DNA of 64,000 bases from Gammaproteobacteria bacterium (GCA_011390365.1 JAABSM010000009.1:1-64000), one strand, 5' to 3'; counted from the stretch's first letter, positions 1 to 7,680 are shown. Numbers and translations: made by a program. Notes: a model not told the origin generated them from the letters alone.

Positions 1-773
1 TCCTTGCGCACGTCCTTGGCGACGCCGGCGGCGCGCGCGGTCGGCCCGGTGACGCCGTAGGGCTCAAGCCAGGCGGGGTCGATGTAGCCGGCACCCACCG
101 CGCGGCGCTTGAAGACGGCGTTGTTGAACATCACGTCCAGCACGTCGCTCATGGTGCTCTCGATCTCGCGCAGGGTCTCCTCCATGCGCGTGGCGAAGCC
201 TTCCGGCAGGTCGTCGCGCACCCCGCCGGGGATGATGAACATGTGGTAGATGCGCGCGCCGGTCAGCTCCTCGAAGCGATCGAGCATCAGGTCCCGCACA
301 TAGGTGGTCCACTGGCCGATCACCCCCTGACCGAAGGCCCCGGCCTGGCCGCCGAGGTACATCATGTAACTGTTGATGCGGCCCATTTCTAGAATGAGCG
401 TGCGGATCCAGTTCGCCTTCTCCGGCACCTCCAGCCCCGCCAGCTCCTCGACGGCGGCGGCGTAGCAGTATTCGTTGAAGTCCGGTTCGGGGACGCAGAT
501 GCGGCAGACGATGGGAAAGCACTGGATGAAGGTGCGCCGCTCCATCAGCTTCTCGAAGCCGCGATGCAGGTAGCCGACGTGGGTCTTGCCCTCTACCACC
601 TCGTCGCCGCAAACCGTCAGCTCCACCGCCATGTTGCCGGTAATGCCCGGGTGTTGCGGTCCCTGCCACAGCTTCAGGTATTTCCCTGAAGTAAGGTCGA
701 TGTCGTAACTGCCGTCCGGCCGCCGCGCGGGGTACTGGCGGCGATCCGTCCGTTCAGGTTCAAGCAGGCTCAT
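1..773 (-). CDS. nuoD: NuoD/MbxL-like 49-kDa catalytic subunit (partial, C-terminus beyond window)
   Basis: This is the large subunit of the peripheral arm of a complex I-related oxidoreductase, where NuoD lines the quinone site and group 4 hydrogenases hold the NiFe centre. The visible 257 residues show the family's GPQHPG and GYLHRGFEKLMERR segments near the N-terminus. At residues 90-93 there is a Cys-Arg-Ile-Cys motif. By my alignment complex I has the acidic DRIE/DRID sequence there, while group 4 [NiFe] hydrogenases have their first CxxC. The start ATG overlaps the nuoC stop (ATGA) and has a GAAGG-type ribosome site. It is the last gene of the Mrp/Nuo operon visible here; the C-terminal motif that would decide hydrogenase versus oxidoreductase lies outside the window. 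Family assignment is sure; the subtype (MBX-like) is inferred. Confidence 0.9.
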   Translation of the reverse strand, partial: MSLLEPERTDRRQYPARRPDGSYDIDLTSGKYLKLWQGPQHPGITGNMAVELTVCGDEVVEGKTHVGYLHRGFEKLMERRTFIQCFPIVCRICVPEPDFNEYCYAAAVEELAGLEVPEKANWIRTLILEMGRINSYMMYLGGQAGAFGQGVIGQWTTYVRDLMLDRFEELTGARIYHMFIIPGGVRDDLPEGFATRMEETLREIESTMSDVLDVMFNNAVFKRRAVGAGYIDPAWLEPYGVTGPTARAAGVAKDVRK

Positions 774-1309
774 GAATTGCCCTTCCCATCCGGGTAGAGT
801 TGCTGTTTCATGTATTCCGCCGGGTCGCGGGTCTCCCGCCCCGGTCGGTGGACGTAGTTCTCTTCGGCATACTTGAGGGTATCGAAATCCCGTCGATAGG
901 GGGGAATGTCGTTCCACCCCTCCAGGATGAACTCCTCGTTGACGCCGGGGCTCTCGGGAAAGTCGATGCCGAACATCTCCCGCAGCTCCCGCTGATAGGT
1001 GGCGGCGGTGGGCCAGAGATCGTGGATGCTCTCCATGCTCGCCCCTTCGCGGGGGATGCGAATGCGCACTCCCAGATCCATCGCCTTGTCGCGGTTATGC
1101 AGCAGATAGGTGAGCTGAAACTCCCCCTCCTCCAGCCAGTCCACGGCGGTGAGTATCACCAGATGGGTAAAACCCTCCCGATCCCGCAAGTGCTGGAGCA
1201 ACGACCGCAGGATATCCCGCCGCACCGTGACGAAGGCGAGATTCTCTCGTCGTTCGTCCCACTCCCCCAGGGGGAAGCTTTGCCATAGTCTGTCTTGGAG
1301 TTGTTGCAT
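770..1309 (-). CDS. nuoC: NuoC/MbxK-like 30-kDa subunit
   Basis: This is a stand-alone 30-kDa subunit of the peripheral arm (179 aa), which packs against NuoB and NuoD. The family signature is clear: a WPTAATYQRELREMFGI stretch followed by FILEGW and PPYRRDFD. The reading frame is open a further 35 codons upstream, but that extension reads through intergenic repeats, so the internal ATG at 1309 (sequence MQQLQDRLW) is taken as the start, with a weak GGGA just upstream. The gene overlaps nuoD by four bases and is separated from nuoB by 126 bp holding two repeat elements. NuoC is not fused to NuoD, unlike the fused NuoCD of enterics. Confidence 0.9.
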   Translation of the reverse strand: MQQLQDRLWQSFPLGEWDERRENLAFVTVRRDILRSLLQHLRDREGFTHLVILTAVDWLEEGEFQLTYLLHNRDKAMDLGVRIRIPREGASMESIHDLWPTAATYQRELREMFGIDFPESPGVNEEFILEGWNDIPPYRRDFDTLKYAEENYVHRPGRETRDPAEYMKQQLYPDGKGNS

Positions 1310-1329
1310 GTTCCCAGATTCAGTTATTG

Positions 1330-1359
1330 CCACAGAGGCACAGAGTACACAGAGATAAT
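1330..1359. repeat. CACAGAGG-type nested repeat between nuoB and nuoC
   Basis: A run of staggered CACAGAG units (CACAGAGGCACAGAGTACAC) in the 126-bp nuoB-nuoC gap. Related copies occur at 17851, 21136, 23243, 25550 and 25652. The function is unknown. Confidence 0.7.
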
Positions 1360-1377
1360 TCTTTCGGTCTGGTCGGC

Positions 1378-1406
1378 CTGGTGCCGAGGCTCCGCCTGGA
1401 TACCAG
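1378..1406. repeat. REP-like palindrome (copy 1)
   Basis: The palindrome consists of GGTGCCGAGGC, a short loop and GCCTGGATACC. It combines the two arm types seen at the REP copies that flank the RAYT gene at 2340 and 2947, so it looks like a dispersed copy of the same element inside the operon. Confidence 0.7.
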
Positions 1407-1435
1407 AGATTCATTTAGACTTTTCGCAGAAAAGT

Positions 1436-2077
1436 CTACCAGTTATAGTCAGGCATATCCCAATCATGGATCACCGCCTTCTGGTTGGCCTTGTACCACT
1501 CGAAGTTCTCTGCGTAGTGGTTCGCCCCCTCGCCCTCGCCGGCGCGGATGATCTTCTTGAGATCCTCGAAGCCTTGCAGCAGCGCCTCGGGGCGGGGCAT
1601 GCAGCCGGCGATGTAGAGATCCACCGGCAGGTACTGATCCAGCCGCTTGATGGTGTTGTAGGAGTCCCAGTACATGCCGCCGTTAATGGTGCAGGAGCCC
1701 AGGCCTACCACGTATTTCGGGTTCTGCATCTGTTCGTAGGAGCGGATCACCCGCTTGAGGGTCTTTACCGAGAGGTAGCCCGAGATCACGAACAGATTCG
1801 CCTGGCGCGGCGTCGGTCGCCACTGGATGCCATAGCGATAGGCGTCGAAACGCGGCGTCATCAACGGCCGCATCTCGATCGCCCCGCAACCGGTGCCGAA
1901 GCCGAGAATCCACAGGGATTCCGCCCGCGCCCAGTTGAAAAACTTCTCGATGATGCCGGTGTACTCCGGCGTCTGAACCGTCGGCCCCGCCTCGCAATAG
2001 TAATCGCGCAGCGGCTCCACCTCGATCTCCTGACCGTCGGGAGTGCGAACGATGCGTTTTTCCAGTTCTTCCTTCAT
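1436..2077 (-). CDS. nuoB: NuoB/MbxJ-like subunit with single Cys in place of the tandem pair
   Basis: This is the subunit that holds the terminal [4Fe-4S] cluster (N2 in complex I) next to the catalytic site; it has 213 aa. The ligand region reads GTGCGAIEM at residues 61-69, whereas complex I NuoB has CC followed by A-V/I-E-M. By my alignment the second Cys of the tandem is therefore Gly65. The other two ligands are present (C129 in GLGSC, C159 in AGCMPRP), and an additional Cys lies at residue 28. The start at 2077 has AAGG seven bases upstream. It follows nuoH in the operon order but is separated from it by the RAYT gene. Identity as a NuoB-family protein is secure; how the cluster is ligated is not. 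Confidence 0.92.
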   Translation of the reverse strand: MKEELEKRIVRTPDGQEIEVEPLRDYYCEAGPTVQTPEYTGIIEKFFNWARAESLWILGFGTGCGAIEMRPLMTPRFDAYRYGIQWRPTPRQANLFVISGYLSVKTLKRVIRSYEQMQNPKYVVGLGSCTINGGMYWDSYNTIKRLDQYLPVDLYIAGCMPRPEALLQGFEDLKKIIRAGEGEGANHYAENFEWYKANQKAVIHDWDMPDYNW

Positions 2078-2119
2078 TGCAAAACCTTCGTATCGCTTGC
2101 TTCGCCGTTGACGAGTAAA

Positions 2120-2162
2120 GAATAGACAGGATTAACAGAATTGCTCAGGATTGACAGGATGG
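2120..2162 (+). repeat. ACAGGATTAAC nested repeat (copy 1)
   Basis: The element has staggered ACAGGAT/CAGGATT units of about 11 bp starting GAATAGACAGGATTAACAG. It forms an inverted pair with the copy at 2273-2320. Confidence 0.75.
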
Positions 2163-2272
2163 AAGAGGGATTAACCTGTCCGGCTATCTCACTGCTTCCT
2201 CCAATATCCTGCGTATGTATTGGCTGACTCAATAGCATAGTGCTCCACCAGCACGGATACGCCCAAAAAAGT

Positions 2273-2320
2273 GATCCTGTAAATCCTGCACAATCCTGTT
2301 AATCCTGTCCATTTCTTCTC
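2273..2320 (-). repeat. ACAGGATTAAC nested repeat (copy 2)
   Basis: An inverted copy reading AATCCTGTTAATCCTGTCC on the plus strand. Its flank (2291-2336) matches 3027-3073, which spans the nuoH stop codon. Confidence 0.75.
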
Positions 2321-2336
2321 TTAAACCAGCAAAATC
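2291..2336. repeat. Direct duplicate of the nuoH 3' end, left copy
   Basis: About 46 bp nearly identical to 3027-3073: an ACAGGATTAAC-type element followed by TAAACCAGCAAAATC. In the right copy this last motif is the last codons and stop of nuoH. The two copies bracket the RAYT-REP block. Confidence 0.75.
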
Positions 2337-2339
2337 AAT

Positions 2340-2395
2340 CTGGTGCCGAGGCTCTGCCTCGGCACCCTGTCTTGGCGGCTCTGCCGCCCGAACAG
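2340..2395. repeat. REP palindrome pair downstream of the RAYT gene
   Basis: Two adjacent hairpins, GGTGCCGAGGC/GCCTCGGCACC and GGCGGC/GCCGCC, lie directly after the RAYT stop codon. They mirror the pair at 2947-2998 on the other side of the gene, as expected for REP sequences served by a RAYT. Confidence 0.75.
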
Positions 2396-2396
2396 T

Positions 2397-2933
2397 TCAT
2401 GCTAGCCGAGTGATCGGCACCAAACCCTCTTGCCCCGCATAATCCCGTGCACTGGAATAGCGCCAGTGCATCGCTTCATCCACATAGCCCCGTTTGACGG
2501 GGTTATGGTGGATATATTCCAGCTTGTTGTTCAGTACCGCTTCGCTGTAAATCAACTGGGGGTGGCTCCCTTCCTGCCACACCTGGTATTGCTGTTCGGA
2601 CTTGTGCGGTGCCTTGTGAAAGGCCAACTGTTTCAGTGCCCACACTTTGTCGTGTTGCTCGAACCAGTCGATACAGCTTCGAGCGGTAAACGACTTGAAG
2701 TCGCCGATCTCCTTATCCAGATTTTTCGATGAGGCCACCATGTGGAGGTGGTTTTCCATCAATACATAGCCGTGAATCCGCAGTCGCCCATGCTCGTGCA
2801 GGAAGCGCAGGGAACCGAGCACGATTTCCGCGATGGCCGGGTTGCCGAACAGGGGTAGCCAGTTCACCACCGTACAGGTGAGAAAGTAGGGTTCTCCTCC
2901 GTCTGTGACTACCTTGTAGCGGCTTTTTCCCAT
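2397..2933 (-). CDS. REP-associated transposase (RAYT, Y1/IS200-like fold)
   Basis: A 178-residue member of the IS200-like transposase family that mobilises or maintains REP hairpins. The HUH motif is seen at residues 60-66 (ENHLHMV), and the C-terminal family signature HHNPVKRGYV is present. The segment where many family members carry the catalytic tyrosine reads DFKSFTARS (about residues 78-86), with no Tyr; whether another Tyr serves or the protein is inactive cannot be told. REP palindromes lie on both sides. The gene interrupts the Mrp/Nuo operon between nuoH and nuoB, in the same orientation as the operon. Confidence 0.85.
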   Translation of the reverse strand: MGKSRYKVVTDGGEPYFLTCTVVNWLPLFGNPAIAEIVLGSLRFLHEHGRLRIHGYVLMENHLHMVASSKNLDKEIGDFKSFTARSCIDWFEQHDKVWALKQLAFHKAPHKSEQQYQVWQEGSHPQLIYSEAVLNNKLEYIHHNPVKRGYVDEAMHWRYSSARDYAGQEGLVPITRLA

Positions 2934-2946
2934 TTAGCCTTCCAAT

Positions 2947-2998
2947 CGGGCGGCAGAGCCGCCAAGACTCGGTATCCAGGCGGAGCCTGGATACCAGT
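2947..2998. repeat. REP palindrome pair upstream of the RAYT gene
   Basis: GGCGGC/GCCGCC followed by GGTATCCAGGC/GCCTGGATACC, in mirror order to 2340-2395. Together the two pairs bracket the RAYT gene as inverted copies. Confidence 0.75.
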
Positions 2999-3006
2999 TC
3001 CGTAAA

Positions 3007-3056
3007 AAATCCTGTCAATCCTGAAAAATCCTGTTAATCCTGTCTATTTCTTCTCG
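3007..3056 (-). repeat. ACAGGATTAAC nested repeat (copy 3), abutting the nuoH stop
   Basis: The repeat begins one to two bases after the nuoH TAG codon and carries AATCCTGTTAATCCTGTC on the plus strand. The match to copy 2 extends into the nuoH coding end (3027-3073). Confidence 0.75.
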
Positions 3057-3057
3057 A

Positions 3058-3972
3058 CTAAACCAGCAAAATCGCCGCGACGCCAATCGGTACCGCCCAA
3101 ACCAGAAACCAGCGGATCGACTGCTCGACCCGAAACCTCGGAAAGACCACGCCGACGAAGACCGAGACCATGTAGATGCAGAAGACCTTGAAGAAGAACA
3201 CCGGCCAGCTTGCCGCGCCGCCGAAGAAGAGGTTCATGTAGACCACTATTTTCGCAATAGGAAAGATGGCGCGGTTGGTTTGCATTAGCGCCAAATACGA
3301 AGAATGGTATTCGGTGGGCGGGCCGATGGGGATCTCCTGGGGGGCGAGCACCACGTCGAAGGGGGGGCGCATCATGGAGCCGAGGAATCCGAGCATGGCG
3401 GCGGTTACCGCCAGCGGGTTGGTGAAGAGGGTCCAGTTGCTGACGCCCCCTTGCTGGGCGGCGACGATCTCGGTGATGGAGAGGGTCTGGTACTGGAGGG
3501 CGATGGCGAACACCGCCAGGGCGAAGGGCAGTTCGGCGGCGGTGACCTGGGAGAGGCCCCTGGTGATGCCGATGGCCGAGTAGGGGTGGCCGCTCTCCCC
3601 GGCGCCCAGCGCCATGCCCAGGGTGCCGAAGAAGACGAAGTAGAGGGCCAGGATCAGGTCGCCGGCGAAGGAGAAGTTGGCGAACATCACCGAGCCGTAG
3701 ATGGTCGGCACAAACAGCAGCAGGCCGACGCCGCCGGAGAGGCGGAAGACCGGCCCCAGGTAGAACATGACGCCATGGGTGATGGAGGTGCGCAGGGCGT
3801 AGTTCTTGATCAGGTCGGCGTAGTTCTGCCAGATGGGAATGCCGTGACGACGGCCCACCCGCGCGCCGATCTTCTGCATCAGCGCGGTGAGCAGCATGCC
3901 GAAGTTGACCACGATGAAGAGGGTCAACAGGGCGTAGGGAATCTGGATCCATTCGAAAGAAGAGGGCGTCAT
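3058..3972 (-). CDS. nuoH: NuoH/MbxM-like membrane subunit
   Basis: This is the membrane subunit that connects the peripheral arm to the antiporter module and forms part of the quinone/ion channel (304 aa, about eight membrane segments). Family landmarks include GARVGRRHGIP in the first cytoplasmic loop, the acidic GAGESGHPYSAIGITRGLSQVTAAELP segment (read here in two parts) and MRPPFDVVLAPQEIPIGPPTEYHS. The start is set at the ATG at 3972 with GAGGA upstream; the open frame beyond it runs through repeats. It lies 220 bp downstream of the fused antiporter gene and is followed by a repeat and the RAYT gene. Confidence 0.9.
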   Translation of the reverse strand: MTPSSFEWIQIPYALLTLFIVVNFGMLLTALMQKIGARVGRRHGIPIWQNYADLIKNYALRTSITHGVMFYLGPVFRLSGGVGLLLFVPTIYGSVMFANFSFAGDLILALYFVFFGTLGMALGAGESGHPYSAIGITRGLSQVTAAELPFALAVFAIALQYQTLSITEIVAAQQGGVSNWTLFTNPLAVTAAMLGFLGSMMRPPFDVVLAPQEIPIGPPTEYHSSYLALMQTNRAIFPIAKIVVYMNLFFGGAASWPVFFFKVFCIYMVSVFVGVVFPRFRVEQSIRWFLVWAVPIGVAAILLV

Positions 3973-4015
3973 GCTGCTTCGTTCCTCAACCCGGTTACGT
4001 GGAAATCGAAATATG

Positions 4016-4046
4016 AACCGCAGATTTCGCAGATTGACGCAGATTG
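4016..4046 (+). repeat. CGCAGATT repeat (left arm)
   Basis: Three staggered CGCAGATT units beginning AACCGCAGATTTCGCAGATT. They form an inverted pair with 4149-4192 in the gap between nuoH and the antiporter fusion. Confidence 0.7.
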
Positions 4047-4148
4047 TTGAATTGCGCCTTGTTCCGACTTCAGTCCATGAAAACAACCGCTAAAATACAC
4101 ACCAGGGCCAATGGTTACCGAGACACAACTATTGGAAGTTTCCGTGCA

Positions 4149-4192
4149 AGCAATCTGCGCAAATCTGCGTACATCCGCGGTTAAATATTTCT
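4149..4192 (-). repeat. CGCAGATT repeat (right arm)
   Basis: The inverted counterpart, reading CAATCTGCGCAAATCTGCG on the plus strand. It abuts the stop codon of the antiporter-fusion gene at 4193. Confidence 0.7.
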
Positions 4193-7100
4193 TCATAACC
4201 CGACCCCCAGCAGATAGACCGCCACCACGAAGGCCAGCAGGTGGATGGCGTAGGTCTGGCCGTTGCCGGTGTAGATGCGGCGGGTCAGGTCCGCGCCGCT
4301 GTGCAGCGCCTCGCTGATCGTCTCCCAGAAGCGGGTGACATAGGGCTCAGTGAGAAAGCCCAGCGCCTTGCGATAGGGGGCGAAGAAGTTCCAGGCGAAG
4401 TGGGTGGTCTCCGGGCGATGCGGGCGTTCGGCGGCGAAGACGATGTTGAACTGCTTGACCTTCTGGGCTTTTCTGTTCACGAATACCAACCACAGGAACA
4501 GCGTCGCGAAGATCGCGCCGACCACCACCATGATCGGGATCGGCGCCCAGTAGCCGTACTGGCTGGTGATGGTCAGTCCCGCCCAGTCGAGCCCGCCGCC
4601 GGGGTAGAACTGGTTGATGTAGTTGTCCACATGGCGCAGCGCCAGCCCCGGCACCAGGGCGAAGATCATCAGGCAGACCACGAAGATCATCTGCGGCAAC
4701 AGGATCCAGAAGGGGGCCTCCTTGAGCTTGCGGTGTTCATCCTTGAGCTGTCCCAGGAAGATGGTGTGGATCAGTCTGAAGAGATACAGGAAGGCGATGG
4801 GGCCGGCGAGGAACAGGATCACCAGCGGCAGCCGGGTCTCGATGTCGATAATGGCGTTGTAGGTGATCCAGCGCCCGCCAAAGCCAGAAAGCGGCGGCAC
4901 GCCGGAGACGGCGATAATGCCGATCAGCACCGCGATAAACGACAGCGGCATCAGGGTGATCAGGCCGCCCATGCGGTACATGTCGCGGGTGCCGGTGCGC
5001 TTGGCGATGCCGCCCACCGAGAGAAACAGCATCGACTTGTAGATGTAGTGGTTGATGACGAACATCAGCGCCATCAGCAGCCCAAGGTGGTTCATCATGG
5101 CGATGCCAAACAGGGCATAGCCCATCTGGCCGATGGAGGAGTAGGCGAGCAGCCGCTTGGCATCCTCCTGGAAGGCGGCGAGGAGGTTGCCGATCAGCGC
5201 CGACAGTGCGCCGATCCACAGCATCACATGGGTGAGTTCGATGCCGAAGAGCTGCTGCTTGCCCATGGTGAGGGCCAAGGTGATGAGGCCGAAGACGCCG
5301 GCCTTGAGCAATATGCCCGAGACCATGGGCGAGACATCCGTCTCCGCCTCGGCATGGGCGCCGGGTAGCCAGATGTGCAGGCCGATGGCGGCGGTCTTGG
5401 TCATGAAGCCGATCGCCAGCAGGGCGAAGATCCAGGGGGCGAGGGGTTCGGAAAGCTCGCTCAACGCCGAGACCAGGAAGATGTCGGCGCCCTGGGCCGC
5501 CAGCGAGAACCCGGCCAGGATCAGGAAGGCCCCGCCCAGGGAGAAGACCAGATAGGAGAGGGCGTGGGGTTCGGAGTGTTTGCCGCGCAGGATCAGAAAG
5601 TAGGAGCCGATGGTGAGCAGCTCCCAGGCGGCGAAGAACTGAAAGCTGGTTTCCGCGACGATAAGCATCGCCAGCCCGGCGTACATCAGCATCGCCGAGG
5701 GGTAGAAGCCGATCCGCTTGCCGTGGGCGTGATAGCTGGCGAGCAGGATCAGCGCCCCGCCCACCAGGATCACCGCGCCGAAGATGAGCTGCATCGGGTC
5801 GTAGCCGGGATAGCTGAGCCAGAACCAGGCCAGCAGGCCGGCGATGGCAACGCTGTTCTTGAGCCAGGCGGGCAGTCCCTCGATGAGCAGGAAGCCCAGC
5901 GCGAAGAGCAGCGGCAGGGCATGCAGCAGATTGGCGTGCACGGAAAGCTCACCCCACACCCAGGCCAGGCCCCAGCCGATGGCGGTGGCGCTATGTACCA
6001 CCAGGCACTTGCGCAGGGGCGGACGCGGCTGGGCGATCCCCTCGTTGGGCTCGCGCTTGATCACATAGCCGAACCAGCGGAACAGGTAGGCCGCCTCCAC
6101 CAGCGCCGCGAACAGCAGCAGGATCATGACGCCGATGCGATCGGCGTCGGCCAGCGCCCCCATCAACTCCCACTTGGCGTAGAACCCGGGGAAGGGGGGC
6201 AGGCCGGTGAGCATGGCGATGAAGGTGACGAAACCGAACAGCAACAGCGGACGTTGGCGCAATACGCTCCAGGCGCTCAGCCCCTGCTCCGGAATGAAGC
6301 CGGAGAGCCAGAAGAGTCCAGCCTTGGCGACCGCATGGGAGAGCAATATGCCGCCGGCGATGAAGAGGTAGTCGTCGCCGAGGATATCCTGCTGGCCGAT
6401 CACCACCAGGATCAGCCCCACCTGGCCAATCGACGAGTAGCCGAGCAGACGGCGGTCCTTGTCCTGGGGCAGCGCCAGCAGATTGGCGGCGACGAAGCTG
6501 GTCAGCCCCACGGCGGTGGCCACCGGCAGCCATTCGGTACCGCCGATCAGCAGCAGCTTGTCCACGGCGTAGAGGGCGGCGGCCCCGGCGATCGCCGACG
6601 ACAGGATGGCGGAGAAGGCGGGGTGGGCGGATTCGTAGAGATCCAGCGCCCAGCCGTTGGCGGGGAAGGGCTTGAGCTCCGCCAGCATGGCGATAAAGAG
6701 CAGGAAGAAGGCGAGCATGCCGCCCTGGCGGGTGATCAGGGCGGCGTCGGCCATGCCGTCGATATTCAGGGTGCCGGTGGCGTGATAAGCAAAGATCAGG
6801 CCGATCAGCATCAGGATCGACACCAGCTGCGAGATGATCAGGTACTTGAAGCCGGCCCCCAGGGCGAAGCGACTGGCCGAGAGCAGCACCAGACCGGCGG
6901 TGGCGATGACCATCAGCTCGATGAAGACGTAGAGGTTGAACAGGTCGCGGGTGAGGATGATCCCGGCCAGGGACATGGTCAGGATCAGCAGCACCGCCAT
7001 CGCCCGCCGACCCAGGCGATGCAATGTGTCCTTGAGATAGATCGCCGACAATAGGCTGGTGACGGTCACCAGCAGGGTGAGCACCGCCTCGGCCATGCCC

Positions 7101-7327
7101 AGATGCAGCGCCACCGCGAAGGGCGGCGGGGTGCCGGCGGTGTGGATCTCCAGCGCCTGGCCCCCTTCCATGGCGAAGTACCACACCCAGCCGCCGGCGA
7201 TGGCCGCCATGGCGGCGAGCGCCGCCAGGGTGATGGCATAGGCCAAGCCGCGCCATCGACTGGGCAGCAGCCCGATCAGGAACGCGGCCCCCAGGCCGAG
7301 GGCGATGAGAATCAGGGCGTTTACCAC
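4193..7327 (-). CDS. Fused double antiporter-like subunit (MbxH'-MbxH / MrpD-NuoM type)
   Basis: A 1044-residue, almost entirely membrane-spanning protein made of two proton-antiporter (NuoL/M/N, MrpA/D) domains in tandem. The first domain (about residues 1-440) shows the key glutamate in FIELM (E137), the lysine in AELKPFP, and LLGYSSIGQVG. The second (about 500-930) shows AAWELLTIGSY, FMTKTAAIGLHIWLPGAHAEA, LLAYSSIGQMG and INHYIYKSMLF. A C-terminal extension ends in a last membrane helix. Each domain would carry an ion-translocation path. The start is GTG at 7327, overlapping mnhC by seven bases. In the archaeal MBX operon the equivalents are, as I recall, two separate genes. Confidence 0.88.
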   Translation of the reverse strand: MVNALILIALGLGAAFLIGLLPSRWRGLAYAITLAALAAMAAIAGGWVWYFAMEGGQALEIHTAGTPPPFAVALHLGMAEAVLTLLVTVTSLLSAIYLKDTLHRLGRRAMAVLLILTMSLAGIILTRDLFNLYVFIELMVIATAGLVLLSASRFALGAGFKYLIISQLVSILMLIGLIFAYHATGTLNIDGMADAALITRQGGMLAFFLLFIAMLAELKPFPANGWALDLYESAHPAFSAILSSAIAGAAALYAVDKLLLIGGTEWLPVATAVGLTSFVAANLLALPQDKDRRLLGYSSIGQVGLILVVIGQQDILGDDYLFIAGGILLSHAVAKAGLFWLSGFIPEQGLSAWSVLRQRPLLLFGFVTFIAMLTGLPPFPGFYAKWELMGALADADRIGVMILLLFAALVEAAYLFRWFGYVIKREPNEGIAQPRPPLRKCLVVHSATAIGWGLAWVWGELSVHANLLHALPLLFALGFLLIEGLPAWLKNSVAIAGLLAWFWLSYPGYDPMQLIFGAVILVGGALILLASYHAHGKRIGFYPSAMLMYAGLAMLIVAETSFQFFAAWELLTIGSYFLILRGKHSEPHALSYLVFSLGGAFLILAGFSLAAQGADIFLVSALSELSEPLAPWIFALLAIGFMTKTAAIGLHIWLPGAHAEAETDVSPMVSGILLKAGVFGLITLALTMGKQQLFGIELTHVMLWIGALSALIGNLLAAFQEDAKRLLAYSSIGQMGYALFGIAMMNHLGLLMALMFVINHYIYKSMLFLSVGGIAKRTGTRDMYRMGGLITLMPLSFIAVLIGIIAVSGVPPLSGFGGRWITYNAIIDIETRLPLVILFLAGPIAFLYLFRLIHTIFLGQLKDEHRKLKEAPFWILLPQMIFVVCLMIFALVPGLALRHVDNYINQFYPGGGLDWAGLTITSQYGYWAPIPIMVVVGAIFATLFLWLVFVNRKAQKVKQFNIVFAAERPHRPETTHFAWNFFAPYRKALGFLTEPYVTRFWETISEALHSGADLTRRIYTGNGQTYAIHLLAFVVAVYLLGVGL

Positions 7328-7680
7328 TTCAGCTCCGTAAACTTGGTGATATCCAGACTACCTTTGGATTCATGTAGCTTGTAGGCGTAGGCGAGCATCA
7401 GCGTGGTCACCCCCAGGCCGATGACGATGGCGGTCAGCACCAGCGCCTGGGGCAGGGGATCGATGATGCGGGCCACTGCCTCGGCGGCCGGTACCGCCTC
7501 GTCGAGGATCGGCGCGGTGCGCCCGTGCATGTAACCCACCGCCACCATCACCAGGTTGACGCCGGTGGTGGCAAGGGTGAAGGAGACGATGATGCGCAGG
7601 ATGTTGCGGTTGGTGAGGGCGCCGTAGAGCCCGATCAGTACCAGCATGAATCCCGTCGCCATGGCGACTTCGGCCATCAT
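7321..7680 (-). CDS. mnhC: MnhC/MrpC (NuoK-like) antiporter subunit
   Basis: A 119-residue three-helix membrane protein of the MrpC/NuoK family. The diagnostic MrpC stretch DPLPQALVLTAIVIG lies at about residues 74-88. It overlaps the upstream mnhB by four bases (ATGA) and the downstream fusion gene by seven, which indicates translational coupling. In the complex it sits between the MnhB and antiporter subunits. Confidence 0.93.
   Translation of the reverse strand: MMAEVAMATGFMLVLIGLYGALTNRNILRIIVSFTLATTGVNLVMVAVGYMHGRTAPILDEAVPAAEAVARIIDPLPQALVLTAIVIGLGVTTLMLAYAYKLHESKGSLDITKFTELKW

Larger units (their letters stand above)
2078..2396. other. Gene-free stretch made mostly of repeats, upstream of nuoB
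   Basis: These 319 bp hold two inverted copies of the ACAGGATTAAC repeat (2120-2162 and 2273-2320), a degenerate copy of the nuoH 3' end (to 2336) and a REP palindrome pair (2340-2395). I see no gene and no convincing promoter, although nuoB must be transcribed across or from here. Confidence 0.75.

Noticed and set aside
5375-7054. Long plus-strand open frame opposite the antiporter fusion
   Set aside because: It is the antisense shadow of a strongly recognised membrane protein; its product is Gln/Gly/His-rich with no domain.
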